Virus record (IMG/VR): IMGVR_UViG_3300027793_000055
Location: 123,751-187,750 of that record
Strand: one strand, 5' to 3'
Length of the DNA stretch: 64,000 nucleotides
Source of the DNA: a virus
A program made the position numbers and the translations under genes. This document shows, in pieces, positions 31,987-38,597 of the stretch (its first letter is position 1; every line of letters starts with the position of its first letter). The notes beneath the pieces were generated by a model. The model was not told the origin of the DNA, did not search any database, and worked only from the letters and a program-made list of their open reading frames with translations.

Positions 31987-32179
31987 AACACACTCTTTTA
32001 ATGTCCTGAAAATATTCATCTATTGGCTTGTTTTTATTTGGCCAAAATACAGTTACCTTTGGATTCATAGAAGAACTATCAACTGCTATAACAATACCAT
32101 AACCATACTGTTGTGTTGAGTTAAAATTCGCCTCAACAAGATCACCAACCATAAACATTTGTGAACGAAATTTAGCCAT
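31979..32179 (-). CDS. Small SH3-like family protein
   Basis: The protein has 66 residues from MAKFRSQMFMVGDLVEANFN. Core YGYGIVIAVD and VTVFWPNKNKP. The ribosome site is GGTGAAG. Its start nearly abuts the upstream gene's stop. Confidence 0.7.
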   Translation of the reverse strand: MAKFRSQMFMVGDLVEANFNSTQQYGYGIVIAVDSSSMNPKVTVFWPNKNKPIDEYFQDIKRVCYE

Positions 32180-32180
32180 A

Positions 32181-32453
32181 TTATTCTTCACCATAGCTTG
32201 GTGACAAAGCACCTTCTAGAAGTGCAGAAGTACCATCTTTATTGAAGGTTCTTCTATCTTCAATAGGCTTACTAAAGTCATGCATGTTCTTATGCATAAG
32301 AAGATTGATTGGCTCACTCAAAGGAATATCCTGAATAATATGGCCTTTGTTTGGATCAAGTTGCACAAAATCAACCTTACTAATAGGAATTAGCCTACCA
32401 TATACACGAATAAACATAACATCATTATTACCAATATCAATATATTTATTCAT
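32181..32453 (-). CDS. Small hypothetical protein
   Basis: A 90-residue protein (MNKYIDIGNNDVMFIRVYGR...ALLEGALSPSYGEE). It lacks the GDL core. It is coupled to the neighbouring genes. The function is unknown. Confidence 0.65.
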   Translation of the reverse strand: MNKYIDIGNNDVMFIRVYGRLIPISKVDFVQLDPNKGHIIQDIPLSEPINLLMHKNMHDFSKPIEDRRTFNKDGTSALLEGALSPSYGEE

Positions 32454-32461
32454 AATTTCCT

Positions 32462-32710
32462 TTAAATTTCGATCTTGGAAAAGTACGGACTTTTATAACT
32501 GTGAAGATCATTTTTATGCCAGTATAGAACACGATCTGTTTTTACAGAAAGAATTTCGTATTGTTGTTCGCCATCAATAATCAAATTATCTGAAATAATA
32601 AGAAAAAGATCTCCAACATTACATTGTATACTTTCTTCATAATCAAGACCAACAGAAAGATAAATATTTTTATTAATCTGAATAAGGTCGCCGGTTTTAA
32701 ACAGTTTCAT
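32462..32710 (-). CDS. Small SH3-like family protein
   Basis: An 82-residue protein with KLFKTGDLIQINKNIYLS and QCNVGDLFLIISDN, i.e. two GDL elements, suggesting an internal repeat or a doubled core. Confidence 0.65.
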   Translation of the reverse strand: MKLFKTGDLIQINKNIYLSVGLDYEESIQCNVGDLFLIISDNLIIDGEQQYEILSVKTDRVLYWHKNDLHSYKSPYFSKIEI

Positions 32711-32934
32711 AACTTACGCATATACCTTTCTGTCAGGCAGATTTTATCTGAGATTAAAAAGTGATTTTCATACTCTCCCTGTAAAAATATGCTGTATATA
32801 TTTTCTTCCCAACCTGAATCTCGGCCACGATGCCGAGAATAGATAATACCAGTAAGTATCTGCGGCTCTCCAGATATAGATGGTATATGGCAAACTATTA
32901 ATTCACCAATCTTGTATTTATATCTGGCTTTCAT
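32707..32934 (-). CDS. Small SH3-like family protein
   Basis: A 75-residue protein (MKARYKYKIGELIVCHIPSI...ENIYSIFLQGEYENH). Confidence 0.7.
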   Translation of the reverse strand: MKARYKYKIGELIVCHIPSISGEPQILTGIIYSRHRGRDSGWEENIYSIFLQGEYENHFLISDKICLTERYMRKL

Positions 32935-33422
32935 GGGTTATTAAGCATTAGCTGTTCATTAGTCAAACCAAGTGAAACACATTTCTTATAAAAGCGATTC
33001 CAAGTAAGATGCTGCACAACCTTAAACTTATGATTTCGTACCTGCTTTTCTTCAATAACAAAGAGTTTATAATTTTTTGGATTAAATTTAAGGTTTCCCT
33101 TCATCGAATACGATTGATACCAAGTTTTTTCGCTAGAAGGAAGAACACAATGGACGGTAAAATAGTGAAAATTATTTTTAATTGCATTGATGAATGAAAC
33201 TGGTTTTGATGCAAGATTCATGACAACTGTTAACCTATCTTCTCCTTGCCAAGAATTAATATTTGCAGTAGCATCTGCAACTGATTCTTCAACAGTAAAA
33301 CGAAAAAATGAAATAACTTCTTCTTCATTATCAAAAAAGATAGCTCGATCTGTAGTGCCATAATGATAATCATAAAGAAAATCAAGAAGTGACCAACCCT
33401 TTGGCTTGAGCATATACTTCAT
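32931..33422 (-). CDS. Hypothetical protein
   Basis: A 163-residue mixed protein (WSLLDFLYDYHYGTTDRAIF...LTWNRFYKKCVSLGLTN). It overlaps the next gene by 4 nt. No family was recognised. Confidence 0.7.
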   Translation of the reverse strand: MKYMLKPKGWSLLDFLYDYHYGTTDRAIFFDNEEEVISFFRFTVEESVADATANINSWQGEDRLTVVMNLASKPVSFINAIKNNFHYFTVHCVLPSSEKTWYQSYSMKGNLKFNPKNYKLFVIEEKQVRNHKFKVVQHLTWNRFYKKCVSLGLTNEQLMLNNP

Positions 33423-33435
33423 AATGTTCTACCTT

Positions 33436-33618
33436 TCAGTTATAAGCAAGACGAATGATAAAAAGCTGTCTCAAAAAAAGTGTTTTATCTGAATGAATAA
33501 TGCTGTAGATTGTATCTCCTAGAAAGTCCTCGTCAATAAATTCAATAAGACCAATTTGTTCTTCATCACCATATTTAAAGACGACTAAGTCACCAACATT
33601 GTACTTATTCATAATCAA
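33436..33618 (-). CDS. Small SH3-like family protein
   Basis: A 60-residue protein (MIMNKYNVGDLVVFKYGDEE, QIGLIEFIDEDF). The start overlaps the zinc-ribbon gene's stop by 4 nt. Confidence 0.7.
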   Translation of the reverse strand: MIMNKYNVGDLVVFKYGDEEQIGLIEFIDEDFLGDTIYSIIHSDKTLFLRQLFIIRLAYN

Positions 33619-33968
33619 ATACCATCACGATTCTTGTAGTTGTAAGCATCAGCAGTATGCAAACAAGCACCTTCCGTCTTGATAAGACGACGATGCTTGG
33701 ACACTTGATTGATATTGTCACCCATATTGCTACCCTTGTTCTTCAACTTGGTAGTAGCATTAAGATAATCGGTGAGTGCAGGATCGGTATTGATCTGAAT
33801 AGAACAACCAGTCTTGTGCGAATAGATCATATTGCCCGTATATTTTACAGCTTCACACTCATCTTCGCCACACTCGTTGCAAACAATAGCACGACCGGGC
33901 TTACCCTTGCGAGAAGCCTTGTCATAATCAGCACCACAAGAAGCACAAACTGCATTGTAAATCGGCAT
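33615..33968 (-). CDS. Zinc-ribbon protein
   Basis: A 117-residue protein with CASCGADYDK...CNECGEDEC near the N-terminus, a two-CxxC zinc ribbon, and a basic, Asn-rich C-terminal part. The ribosome site AGGTGATC matches the 16S tail very well. It heads a transcript from the promoter at 34001-34029. DNA or RNA binding is plausible. Confidence 0.75.
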   Translation of the reverse strand: MPIYNAVCASCGADYDKASRKGKPGRAIVCNECGEDECEAVKYTGNMIYSHKTGCSIQINTDPALTDYLNATTKLKNKGSNMGDNINQVSKHRRLIKTEGACLHTADAYNYKNRDGI

Positions 33969-34000
33969 AGATCACCTATCGCGGAAAAGGCTACATCCCG

Positions 34001-34029
34001 ATCCTACCACGGGATCGGGTTCGCGTCAA
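34001..34029 (-). promoter_or_regulatory. Sigma70 promoter with GATC in the spacer
   Basis: TTGACG (34024-34029), 17 nt, TAGGAT (34001-34006). Confidence 0.85.
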
Positions 34030-34044
34030 GGGGTTTCTGCGGGA

Positions 34045-34176
34045 TCATTCTTCGTCGGGCTTTACTTTATTACGACGACGATTCTTACTGTGCCATTTTT
34101 TATCTTTGTGTTGTCCAGCACCTTTTCGGTTCCAAGCATTTTGTGCAACACGATTACGAATGTTTAGCATAGTCAT
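34045..34176 (-). CDS. Small basic protein
   Basis: A 43-residue Arg/Lys-rich protein (NAWNRKGAGQHKDKKWH followed by SKNRRRNK), likely nucleic-acid binding. Too short for standard gene calls, but it has an ATG and a clean stop. Similar tiny basic proteins occur in other phages. Confidence 0.6.
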   Translation of the reverse strand: MTMLNIRNRVAQNAWNRKGAGQHKDKKWHSKNRRRNKVKPDEE

Positions 34177-34180
34177 ATAA

Positions 34181-34342
34181 TTAGTCCACAGGTTTAATCA
34201 TCATCGCAAGTTGAAAGTCCTCAAAATAATCTGGAGCATTGATCCAATCTAACTCTAACACATTTGGGTCTGGTGTGTCAACTACAATAGCAAGAAAACC
34301 TTGATATTCAACCATATCACCGATTTTAAATTTATACTTCAT
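34181..34342 (-). CDS. Small SH3-like family protein, 53 residues
   Basis: MKYKFKIGDMVEYQGFLAIV, then VLELDWINAPDYFED: the family core in its shortest form. The start overlaps the upstream stop as ATGA. Confidence 0.7.
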   Translation of the reverse strand: MKYKFKIGDMVEYQGFLAIVVDTPDPNVLELDWINAPDYFEDFQLAMMIKPVD

Positions 34343-34524
34343 TCGTAAACCTCTAAACGATGAATTGAGATTAGTTCTTTTATTTCATTCTCGGAATACC
34401 AACTAGATGTTCCATTAGTCCAATAAATATCATAAATTCTATCTCTTACACGATAGATATAGCCACATGAGTCAATATGATTGTGATTATCCTGATGTAT
34501 GACTAAACTACCAACTTTACACAT
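34339..34524 (-). CDS. Small SH3-like family protein (YxVYE-tail subtype)
   Basis: A 61-residue protein (MCKVGSLVIHQDNHNHIDSC, IYRVRDRIYDIYWTNG) ending LISIHRLEVYE. The protein at 34957-35145 has the same ending and is a close paralogue. Confidence 0.7.
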   Translation of the reverse strand: MCKVGSLVIHQDNHNHIDSCGYIYRVRDRIYDIYWTNGTSSWYSENEIKELISIHRLEVYE

Positions 34525-34525
34525 A

Positions 34526-34732
34526 TTATTCTACTGGAATATATTCTACATTATCTTTCAGCATTTCAGTTAGCTCTTGTTCTGTCCAATAAGTATCTTT
34601 ATAATTTGGCTTGTTAATATAAGTCAGCCAATGATATGTTACACCTTTTTCTTGGTCAATTTTATACAAATAGCATCGCACTTCTTCATCGAAGTTGTGA
34701 TCAATAAAAATGTCGCCAATATTATATTTCAT
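34526..34732 (-). CDS. Small SH3-like family protein (IGDIF subtype)
   Basis: A 68-residue protein (MKYNIGDIFIDHNFDEEVRC...YWTEQELTEMLKDNVEYIPV). It pairs with the gene at 34722-34949, which has the same N-terminus. Confidence 0.7.
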   Translation of the reverse strand: MKYNIGDIFIDHNFDEEVRCYLYKIDQEKGVTYHWLTYINKPNYKDTYWTEQELTEMLKDNVEYIPVE

Positions 34733-34949
34733 TTGGATAATATATGTAGTAGTGTTTTTCTTCTACTTGATACTGTAAGAACTGTTCAGTATATTCTTCG
34801 TAGTAATGATTATCATCTATTATATGGACAGCTAAATATAAATTTGGATCAAGCTTTTTATCTTTTGTTCGGCTTATGCGTTTATCAATTATATAAAGAA
34901 AGGTGTTATTACCTGTTATAAAAAACATATCACCTATATTGTATTTCAT
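34722..34949 (-). CDS. Small SH3-like family protein (IGDMF subtype)
   Basis: The protein has 75 residues from MKYNIGDMFFITGNNTFLY. Its EQFLQYQVEEKHYYIYYP ending resembles the 34526 gene's. Confidence 0.7.
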   Translation of the reverse strand: MKYNIGDMFFITGNNTFLYIIDKRISRTKDKKLDPNLYLAVHIIDDNHYYEEYTEQFLQYQVEEKHYYIYYPNEI

Positions 34950-34956
34950 ATGAAAA

Positions 34957-35145
34957 CTACTCGTATACTTCAATAAGTTCAGCTGCAATTAATTCTATTA
35001 ATTCTCGATTAGTATACCACACACTTCTATCACGTACACTAGGCCAAGCTACATAAATTCTAAGTTTTTCTATTTTATAGATATAGCCAAAATCAATACT
35101 TTTATCAGGATTGTGATATATTAGTAGTGTATTGATTTTGAACAT
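34957..35145 (-). CDS. Small SH3-like family protein (VYE-tail subtype)
   Basis: A 62-residue protein (MFKINTLLIYHNPDKSIDFG, YIYKIEKLRIYVAWPS) ending LIAAELIEVYE. It is a tandem paralogue of 34339-34524. Confidence 0.7.
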   Translation of the reverse strand: MFKINTLLIYHNPDKSIDFGYIYKIEKLRIYVAWPSVRDRSVWYTNRELIELIAAELIEVYE

Positions 35146-35168
35146 TATTAAAATACCTATTCTATATC

Positions 35169-35381
35169 TTACTCTAAATCAACATACCAAGCCCAATTAA
35201 TATTAATAAAATCTTGCAAAGCATCTTGGTCGTTATTATAATAATGTCCTCTTGAGTTTGCAGTTTTATGTTGACGAAGTATTGCTTCGCGTTCTGTAAT
35301 ACCCATTATCTTATTTTTTATTTGTTCGCCAGTTTCTTCATCAAAAACTGGCTCATCATATGCAATAAATTTTACTGTCAT
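35169..35381 (-). CDS. Conserved small phage protein
   Basis: A 70-residue protein with MGITEREAILRQHKTANSRG and DQDALQDFININWA, a pattern found in other phages. The function is unknown. Confidence 0.7.
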   Translation of the reverse strand: MTVKFIAYDEPVFDEETGEQIKNKIMGITEREAILRQHKTANSRGHYYNNDQDALQDFININWAWYVDLE

Positions 35382-35554
35382 TTGTTTTCTTCAATATACC
35401 ACTTCTTGTGTTCTATCATCATATGCATTGAAGATTCACTACAACTAGTATTCTCACCAGTATTCCAACTTATTTTATAACTTTCTATATTAGAAATTAT
35501 AATACCAAATCTACCTGTAGATGAAATTATAAGAGTACCAACAGCAATTTTCAT
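35378..35554 (-). CDS. Small SH3-like family protein
   Basis: The protein has 58 residues from MKIAVGTLIISSTGRFGIII. It is a close paralogue of the next upstream gene (GNLIISNSGR). Confidence 0.7.
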   Translation of the reverse strand: MKIAVGTLIISSTGRFGIIISNIESYKISWNTGENTSCSESSMHMMIEHKKWYIEENK

Positions 35555-35751
35555 TTTTGGATAAACCACTTTTCATAACGAATCATGAAAAGCAGATGTT
35601 CTTCATTGATATGATCATCTCCTTGTTCATCTGACCAAGTAAGTTTCATTTCGACTGTTTGATCTTTCCTATGTTCTAGATTCTTGATTTCTGTAATAAG
35701 GGCAGTTCTTCCAGAATTGCTAATAATAAGATTACCAACTTTAAAACTCAT
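35551..35751 (-). CDS. Small SH3-like family protein
   Basis: The protein has 66 residues from MSFKVGNLIISNSGRTALIT. It ends HLLFMIRYEKWFIQK, like the 35378 protein's MHMMIEHKKWYIEENK, so the two are tandem duplicates. A longer frame to 35856 would overlap the next gene. Confidence 0.7.
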   Translation of the reverse strand: MSFKVGNLIISNSGRTALITEIKNLEHRKDQTVEMKLTWSDEQGDDHINEEHLLFMIRYEKWFIQK

Positions 35752-35764
35752 AAATCCTCCATTA

Positions 35765-36115
35765 TCACAGATCAAACTCGATTTGACGCACAAGTCTAAT
35801 TCCAAAAGGTGTATCAAAAGCACCTTTTTGTGTATAGTCATCTTGATCTTCACCAAGAATAGTCAGACTATATCCTTCATTTTCTTCAGGATCTTCACTA
35901 TCTTCAAGATCAGCCAAGAATGTCATAATTCCATCAACAAGCTCATACCCATCGTACCATTTTACATCTGGCCAACGAAACAGTGTCCATCCGTTTTTTT
36001 CGTAACGATCACAGCCTTGCAAGAGTTCAAGTATGATTTCATCTGAAAGTACTTGTACCATTTTCTTTACATTCTTTTCAGTAAGAGCGATAAACACATC
36101 TGAACGATAGCCCAT
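35765..36115 (-). CDS. Conserved phage protein (MGYRSDV family)
   Basis: A 116-residue protein starting MGYRSDVFIALTEKN, an N-terminal motif known from phage proteins of unknown function. It has an acidic C-terminal half. It is first in the transcript from the promoter at 36157-36186. Confidence 0.8.
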   Translation of the reverse strand: MGYRSDVFIALTEKNVKKMVQVLSDEIILELLQGCDRYEKNGWTLFRWPDVKWYDGYELVDGIMTFLADLEDSEDPEENEGYSLTILGEDQDDYTQKGAFDTPFGIRLVRQIEFDL

Positions 36116-36156
36116 ACTCGTCCTCCAATCGTATTAACAAGAACAGCCCTTTACCT

Positions 36157-36186
36157 ATCCTAGCACGGGATCGGTCGGGCTGTCAA
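36157..36186 (-). promoter_or_regulatory. Sigma70 promoter with GATC in the spacer
   Basis: TTGACA (36181-36186), 18 nt, TAGGAT (36157-36162), TGC extension. Confidence 0.8.
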
Positions 36187-36210
36187 GTATTATGTTACTG
36201 CTTATAATAG

Positions 36211-36285
36211 TGGTACTAACAAAACAGGAATGGAACCTGTTTCTCACATAAACAGCGTGAGGTTTATTAATAAGCTTATATCAGT
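36211..36285 (-). tRNA. Possible tRNA-Asn (GTT), degenerate D arm
   Basis: Acceptor ACTGATA/TGTTAGT pairs throughout, the T arm is ACAGG-TTCCATT-CCTGT, CCA is encoded, and the anticodon stem TCACG/TGTGA holds loop CTGTTTA with anticodon GTT. The D arm is weak and lacks the usual GG. It may be a decaying or unusual tRNA. Confidence 0.55.
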
Positions 36286-36303
36286 ATAGATAACTATTTT
36301 ATA

Positions 36304-36474
36304 TTATTTTTTAAACTCGTGTGAAAGAGAAACTTCAATAAAACCACCTGGTAATTCTAAAAAAGCTTCTGCTACACTTTCTGACCAACCTTCTATCAAC
36401 TCAATACGGTTTGTGATTTCTTCTTCGGAGAGCGTTTGATCAAACTGAAAATCAAAAGTCACACAAAGTTTCAT
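36304..36474 (-). CDS. Small hypothetical protein
   Basis: A 56-residue protein (MKLCVTFDFQFDQTLSEEEI...LELPGGFIEVSLSHEF). It is acidic and mixed alpha/beta. It sits between the tRNA-like element and the repeat-containing gene. Confidence 0.6.
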   Translation of the reverse strand: MKLCVTFDFQFDQTLSEEEITNRIELIEGWSESVAEAFLELPGGFIEVSLSHEFKK

Positions 36475-36496
36475 GTTACTAAGTAGTTAGTAACTA

Positions 36497-36901
36497 TCAA
36501 ACAGCAGTCAGTTTATACTTCTTCCCGTCAATCTCCACAACCTTGCCTTCACAAGTATCTGACTTCAACTTTTCAAGCCCGTTATGCTGTAGGGCGAGGG
36601 CGAAGGCGAAGGCGAGGGAGAGGGTGAAGGGGAAGGCGAGGGGGAGGGCGAGGGCGAAGGCGAAGGCGAGATTGTGCTTTCCATCAAAGTCAAAAACAGA
36701 ACTATTATTTACAAAAATAATATCGCCTTTGCGGGTGAACTTGTATTCCTGCCTGTTCTTGACGGGCGAATAACCATGTACCTTACGAAGTCGGTTTGTT
36801 TCCTGAAACCAAAAATCATTCAACACATATTCAGTGCCTTCTTCCATATTGTAGAAGGTGTTGCGAATAGCAGCATCAGTTTGTTCAATAGTGAGTGACA
36901 T
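36497..36901 (-). CDS. Hypothetical protein with hydrophobic hexanucleotide insert
   Basis: A 134-residue protein. Residues about 75-103 are a low-complexity run of A, L, F and P (LAFAFALALPLAFPFTL...) made by a GC-rich hexamer repeat. The parts on either side (MEEGTEYVLNDFWFQETN and CEGKVVEIDGKKYKLTAV) look like ordinary phage sequence, so the repeat seems inserted into a pre-existing gene. It could form a membrane-like helix. Confidence 0.7.
   Translation of the reverse strand: MSLTIEQTDAAIRNTFYNMEEGTEYVLNDFWFQETNRLRKVHGYSPVKNRQEYKFTRKGDIIFVNNSSVFDFDGKHNLAFAFALALPLAFPFTLSLAFAFALALQHNGLEKLKSDTCEGKVVEIDGKKYKLTAV
36592..36670. repeat. GGCGAR hexanucleotide repeat inside a gene
   Basis: About 13 units of GGCGAG/GGCGAA with some GGGGAG and GGTGAA changes over 79 bp, in frame with the 36497-36901 gene. 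It is far more GC-rich than its surroundings. Confidence 0.85.
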
Positions 36902-36934
36902 ATTATCTCCCGATGTGTTTGTTATAGTTATATT

Positions 36935-37093
36935 TCACTGAACAATATATTCTGCCGGAATATTCTCAATAATGATCTCGTCTTGAGGAACATGAACAAC
37001 AGGAATATTCTTCTTTACTGCAACAGTTTCAGTAGTTTCAGCATCGGGCTGAATAAAGATAGAAAAGATAAAAACAAAAACATTAGAAAGCAT
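36935..37093 (-). CDS. Small membrane-anchored or secreted protein
   Basis: The protein has 52 residues from the ATG at 37093 (MLSNVFVFIFSIFI) with an AGAGG site. A hydrophobic N-terminus is followed by a polar tail. The longer frame to 37210 would run into tRNA-Ile, so the short start is chosen. Confidence 0.6.
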   Translation of the reverse strand: MLSNVFVFIFSIFIQPDAETTETVAVKKNIPVVHVPQDEIIIENIPAEYIVQ

Positions 37094-37131
37094 ATGTAAT
37101 ATCCTCTTGGTTGATAATAACAGTTTGTATA

Positions 37132-37208
37132 TGGTAGACCCCTTGGGAATCGAACCCAATTCATAGAGACTTATAAGATCCCTTGTGATAACCAAACACC
37201 CGAGGTCC
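37132..37208 (-). tRNA. tRNA-Ile, anticodon TAT
   Basis: Acceptor GGACCTC/GGGGTCT with G-U pairs, D stem GTG/CAC, anticodon stem GGGAT/GTCTC with loop CTTATAA (anticodon TAT, codon AUA), T arm TTGGG-TTCGATT-CCCAA, and CCA encoded. The leader hairpin is at 37215-37237. AUA codons are common in this AT-rich genome, so the tRNA has a clear use. Confidence 0.9.
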
Positions 37209-37214
37209 ACAAAT

Positions 37215-37237
37215 ATCCGTTTTGATGTAGAACGGAT
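37215..37237 (-). other. tRNA leader hairpin (copy 2)
   Basis: ATCCGTT/AACGGAT stem 6 nt before the tRNA-Ile 5' end, in the same sequence context (AATATCCGTTTT ... GAACGGATAAACT) as the hairpin before tRNA-Lys. Confidence 0.75.
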
Positions 37238-37251
37238 AAACTACCAGATAT

Positions 37252-37470
37252 TCACTCTGCCGGTGTAGACAAATCTGACAAATACTTATCATTCATCCTA
37301 TCAATGTCAATATCAAGACCGACAAGATGGACAATCCTAGTAAGACAATAAGCTACCTCGTCCATATCTTCGGATGCTAGCCAGCCAGCATTCTCAAGAG
37401 TATTGAGATGTTCCACAAGATCCTCAATATCATGAGCAGCCTTTTCCATGCTTGGGTTGTTATGAATCAC
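37252..37470 (-). CDS. Small hypothetical protein
   Basis: The protein has 72 residues from the GTG at 37470 with an ideal GGAGG site. The open frame continues to 37539 but would overlap the promoter. It is helical (MEKAAHDIEDLVEHLNTLEN). The function is unknown. Confidence 0.7.
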   Translation of the reverse strand: MIHNNPSMEKAAHDIEDLVEHLNTLENAGWLASEDMDEVAYCLTRIVHLVGLDIDIDRMNDKYLSDLSTPAE

Positions 37471-37510
37471 AGCATTCCTCCGTTTTGGTTCCGATCTGCA
37501 ACCGTGAGCC

Positions 37511-37539
37511 ATCATAGCACAGATCACTCGCCACGTCAA
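37511..37539 (-). promoter_or_regulatory. Sigma70 promoter with GATC in the spacer
   Basis: TTGACG (37534-37539), 17 nt, TATGAT (37511-37516), TGC extension. Confidence 0.85.
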
Positions 37540-37559
37540 GTGCTGTGCTACCGCAGTAT

Positions 37560-38135
37560 TTACTTTATGATTTTTTTGGAAGAAGTATAAAATTTACCAT
37601 CAGTAAAGCCTGGTGGTATTTTTTTTAAAGTTTCTTCTTTATCTCCAGCATCATGAACTACAAACTCACCAATAAGTGCTGTTTGGATATTAAAATTATC
37701 ATGTTTCAAGGCTTGTAACAGTTTATCGATGGTAACTGTCATAGAAAAACCATTTGGATAATCAGGACTACATACAATTACATTAGCATAATTTGTAGTT
37801 ATCGCACCTTTTAAAGAAAAATAGTTTCTTAATGGCTTAAGGCACTGATCGATTATAAAACTTTTATTAACTGACTCCCAACGAATTTGTTTAATATAAA
37901 AAAGACCAGTCTCTGCATCTTCTCTACTTCTAACAGGTGAACTGAAATCTTTATATTTTAATTCAATTAGTGAATTAATATAGAAACCGGTTTTATCTAG
38001 AAGCTCAAGAAACTCATTTCGACTCTTAGAATTAACTGCTTCAATATTTTTCAATTGATTTAATCTTAATACACAAGTTTTTGTTGTATGTCCCGGTGTC
38101 TGACAGAAGGAGCAACAATGTTTTTTCTCAGTCAT
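37560..38135 (-). CDS. Zinc-knuckle protein, paralogue of 28161-28751
   Basis: The protein has 191 residues from MTEKKHCCSFCQTPGHTTKT. A CCHC knuckle (CSFCQTPGHTTKTC) is followed by RNEFLELLDKTGFYINSLIE, which aligns with the same region of the 28.2 kb protein. The ATG overlaps the end of the upstream micropeptide (ATGACTGA). Nucleic-acid binding is likely. Confidence 0.8.
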   Translation of the reverse strand: MTEKKHCCSFCQTPGHTTKTCVLRLNQLKNIEAVNSKSRNEFLELLDKTGFYINSLIELKYKDFSSPVRSREDAETGLFYIKQIRWESVNKSFIIDQCLKPLRNYFSLKGAITTNYANVIVCSPDYPNGFSMTVTIDKLLQALKHDNFNIQTALIGEFVVHDAGDKEETLKKIPPGFTDGKFYTSSKKIIK

Positions 38136-38232
38136 CTTTTCGTTTTTCTTGTATAGCTTCAATAATCATTGATATAAAAACATACCCGGTTGGTAAAAAA
38201 AAAGTAAATAATATGGAAAGTGTTAAAAACAT
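38128..38232 (-). CDS. 34-residue membrane micropeptide
   Basis: MFLTLSILFTFFLPTGYVFI then SMIIEAIQEKRKDD: one hydrophobic segment of about 23 residues and a charged tail. The stop overlaps the zinc-knuckle gene's start. Another 34-residue membrane peptide is encoded at 53125-53229. Confidence 0.55.
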   Translation of the reverse strand: MFLTLSILFTFFLPTGYVFISMIIEAIQEKRKDD

Positions 38233-38256
38233 ATAACATATTCCATATTATTTATT

Positions 38257-38577
38257 TCAAGCAGCTTGCTGTGAACCGGCTTTTGTTTTCTTTTGTTTTG
38301 GAATAGTTTGGCCTTTTATTTTAAGTTCCTCTATTTCTTGTAATAATTTAACTCTTTCGGTTCTAAGATTTTCAATCATTATTTCAAGATTTTTATTAGC
38401 TGCTGTAATAGTATTGATATTTTTTTGTATTATTTCATTTTTATCTTCTAGATCCATTATTCTATTGCCTCTTTTGTGTATTTCTGTAGCTTGACTTTTT
38501 ATAATTTCAATTAATTGTTCTTTTAGGTGTTCATTATTTAAACTAGCAGCTACTTTTGACGCTATATCATTTTGCAT
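38257..38577 (-). CDS. Coiled-coil protein
   Basis: A 106-residue protein that is nearly all helical with heptad pattern (IMDLEDKNEIIQKNINTITA...LQEIEELKIK). It has a basic Gln/Lys-rich tail. The role is unknown. Confidence 0.7.
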   Translation of the reverse strand: MQNDIASKVAASLNNEHLKEQLIEIIKSQATEIHKRGNRIMDLEDKNEIIQKNINTITAANKNLEIMIENLRTERVKLLQEIEELKIKGQTIPKQKKTKAGSQQAA

Positions 38578-38597
38578 AATATTTTCCTTTTTGTTAA

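Noticed and set aside
36592-36670. The hexamer repeat as a CRISPR or direct-repeat array
   Set aside because: Units are 6 bp without spacers.
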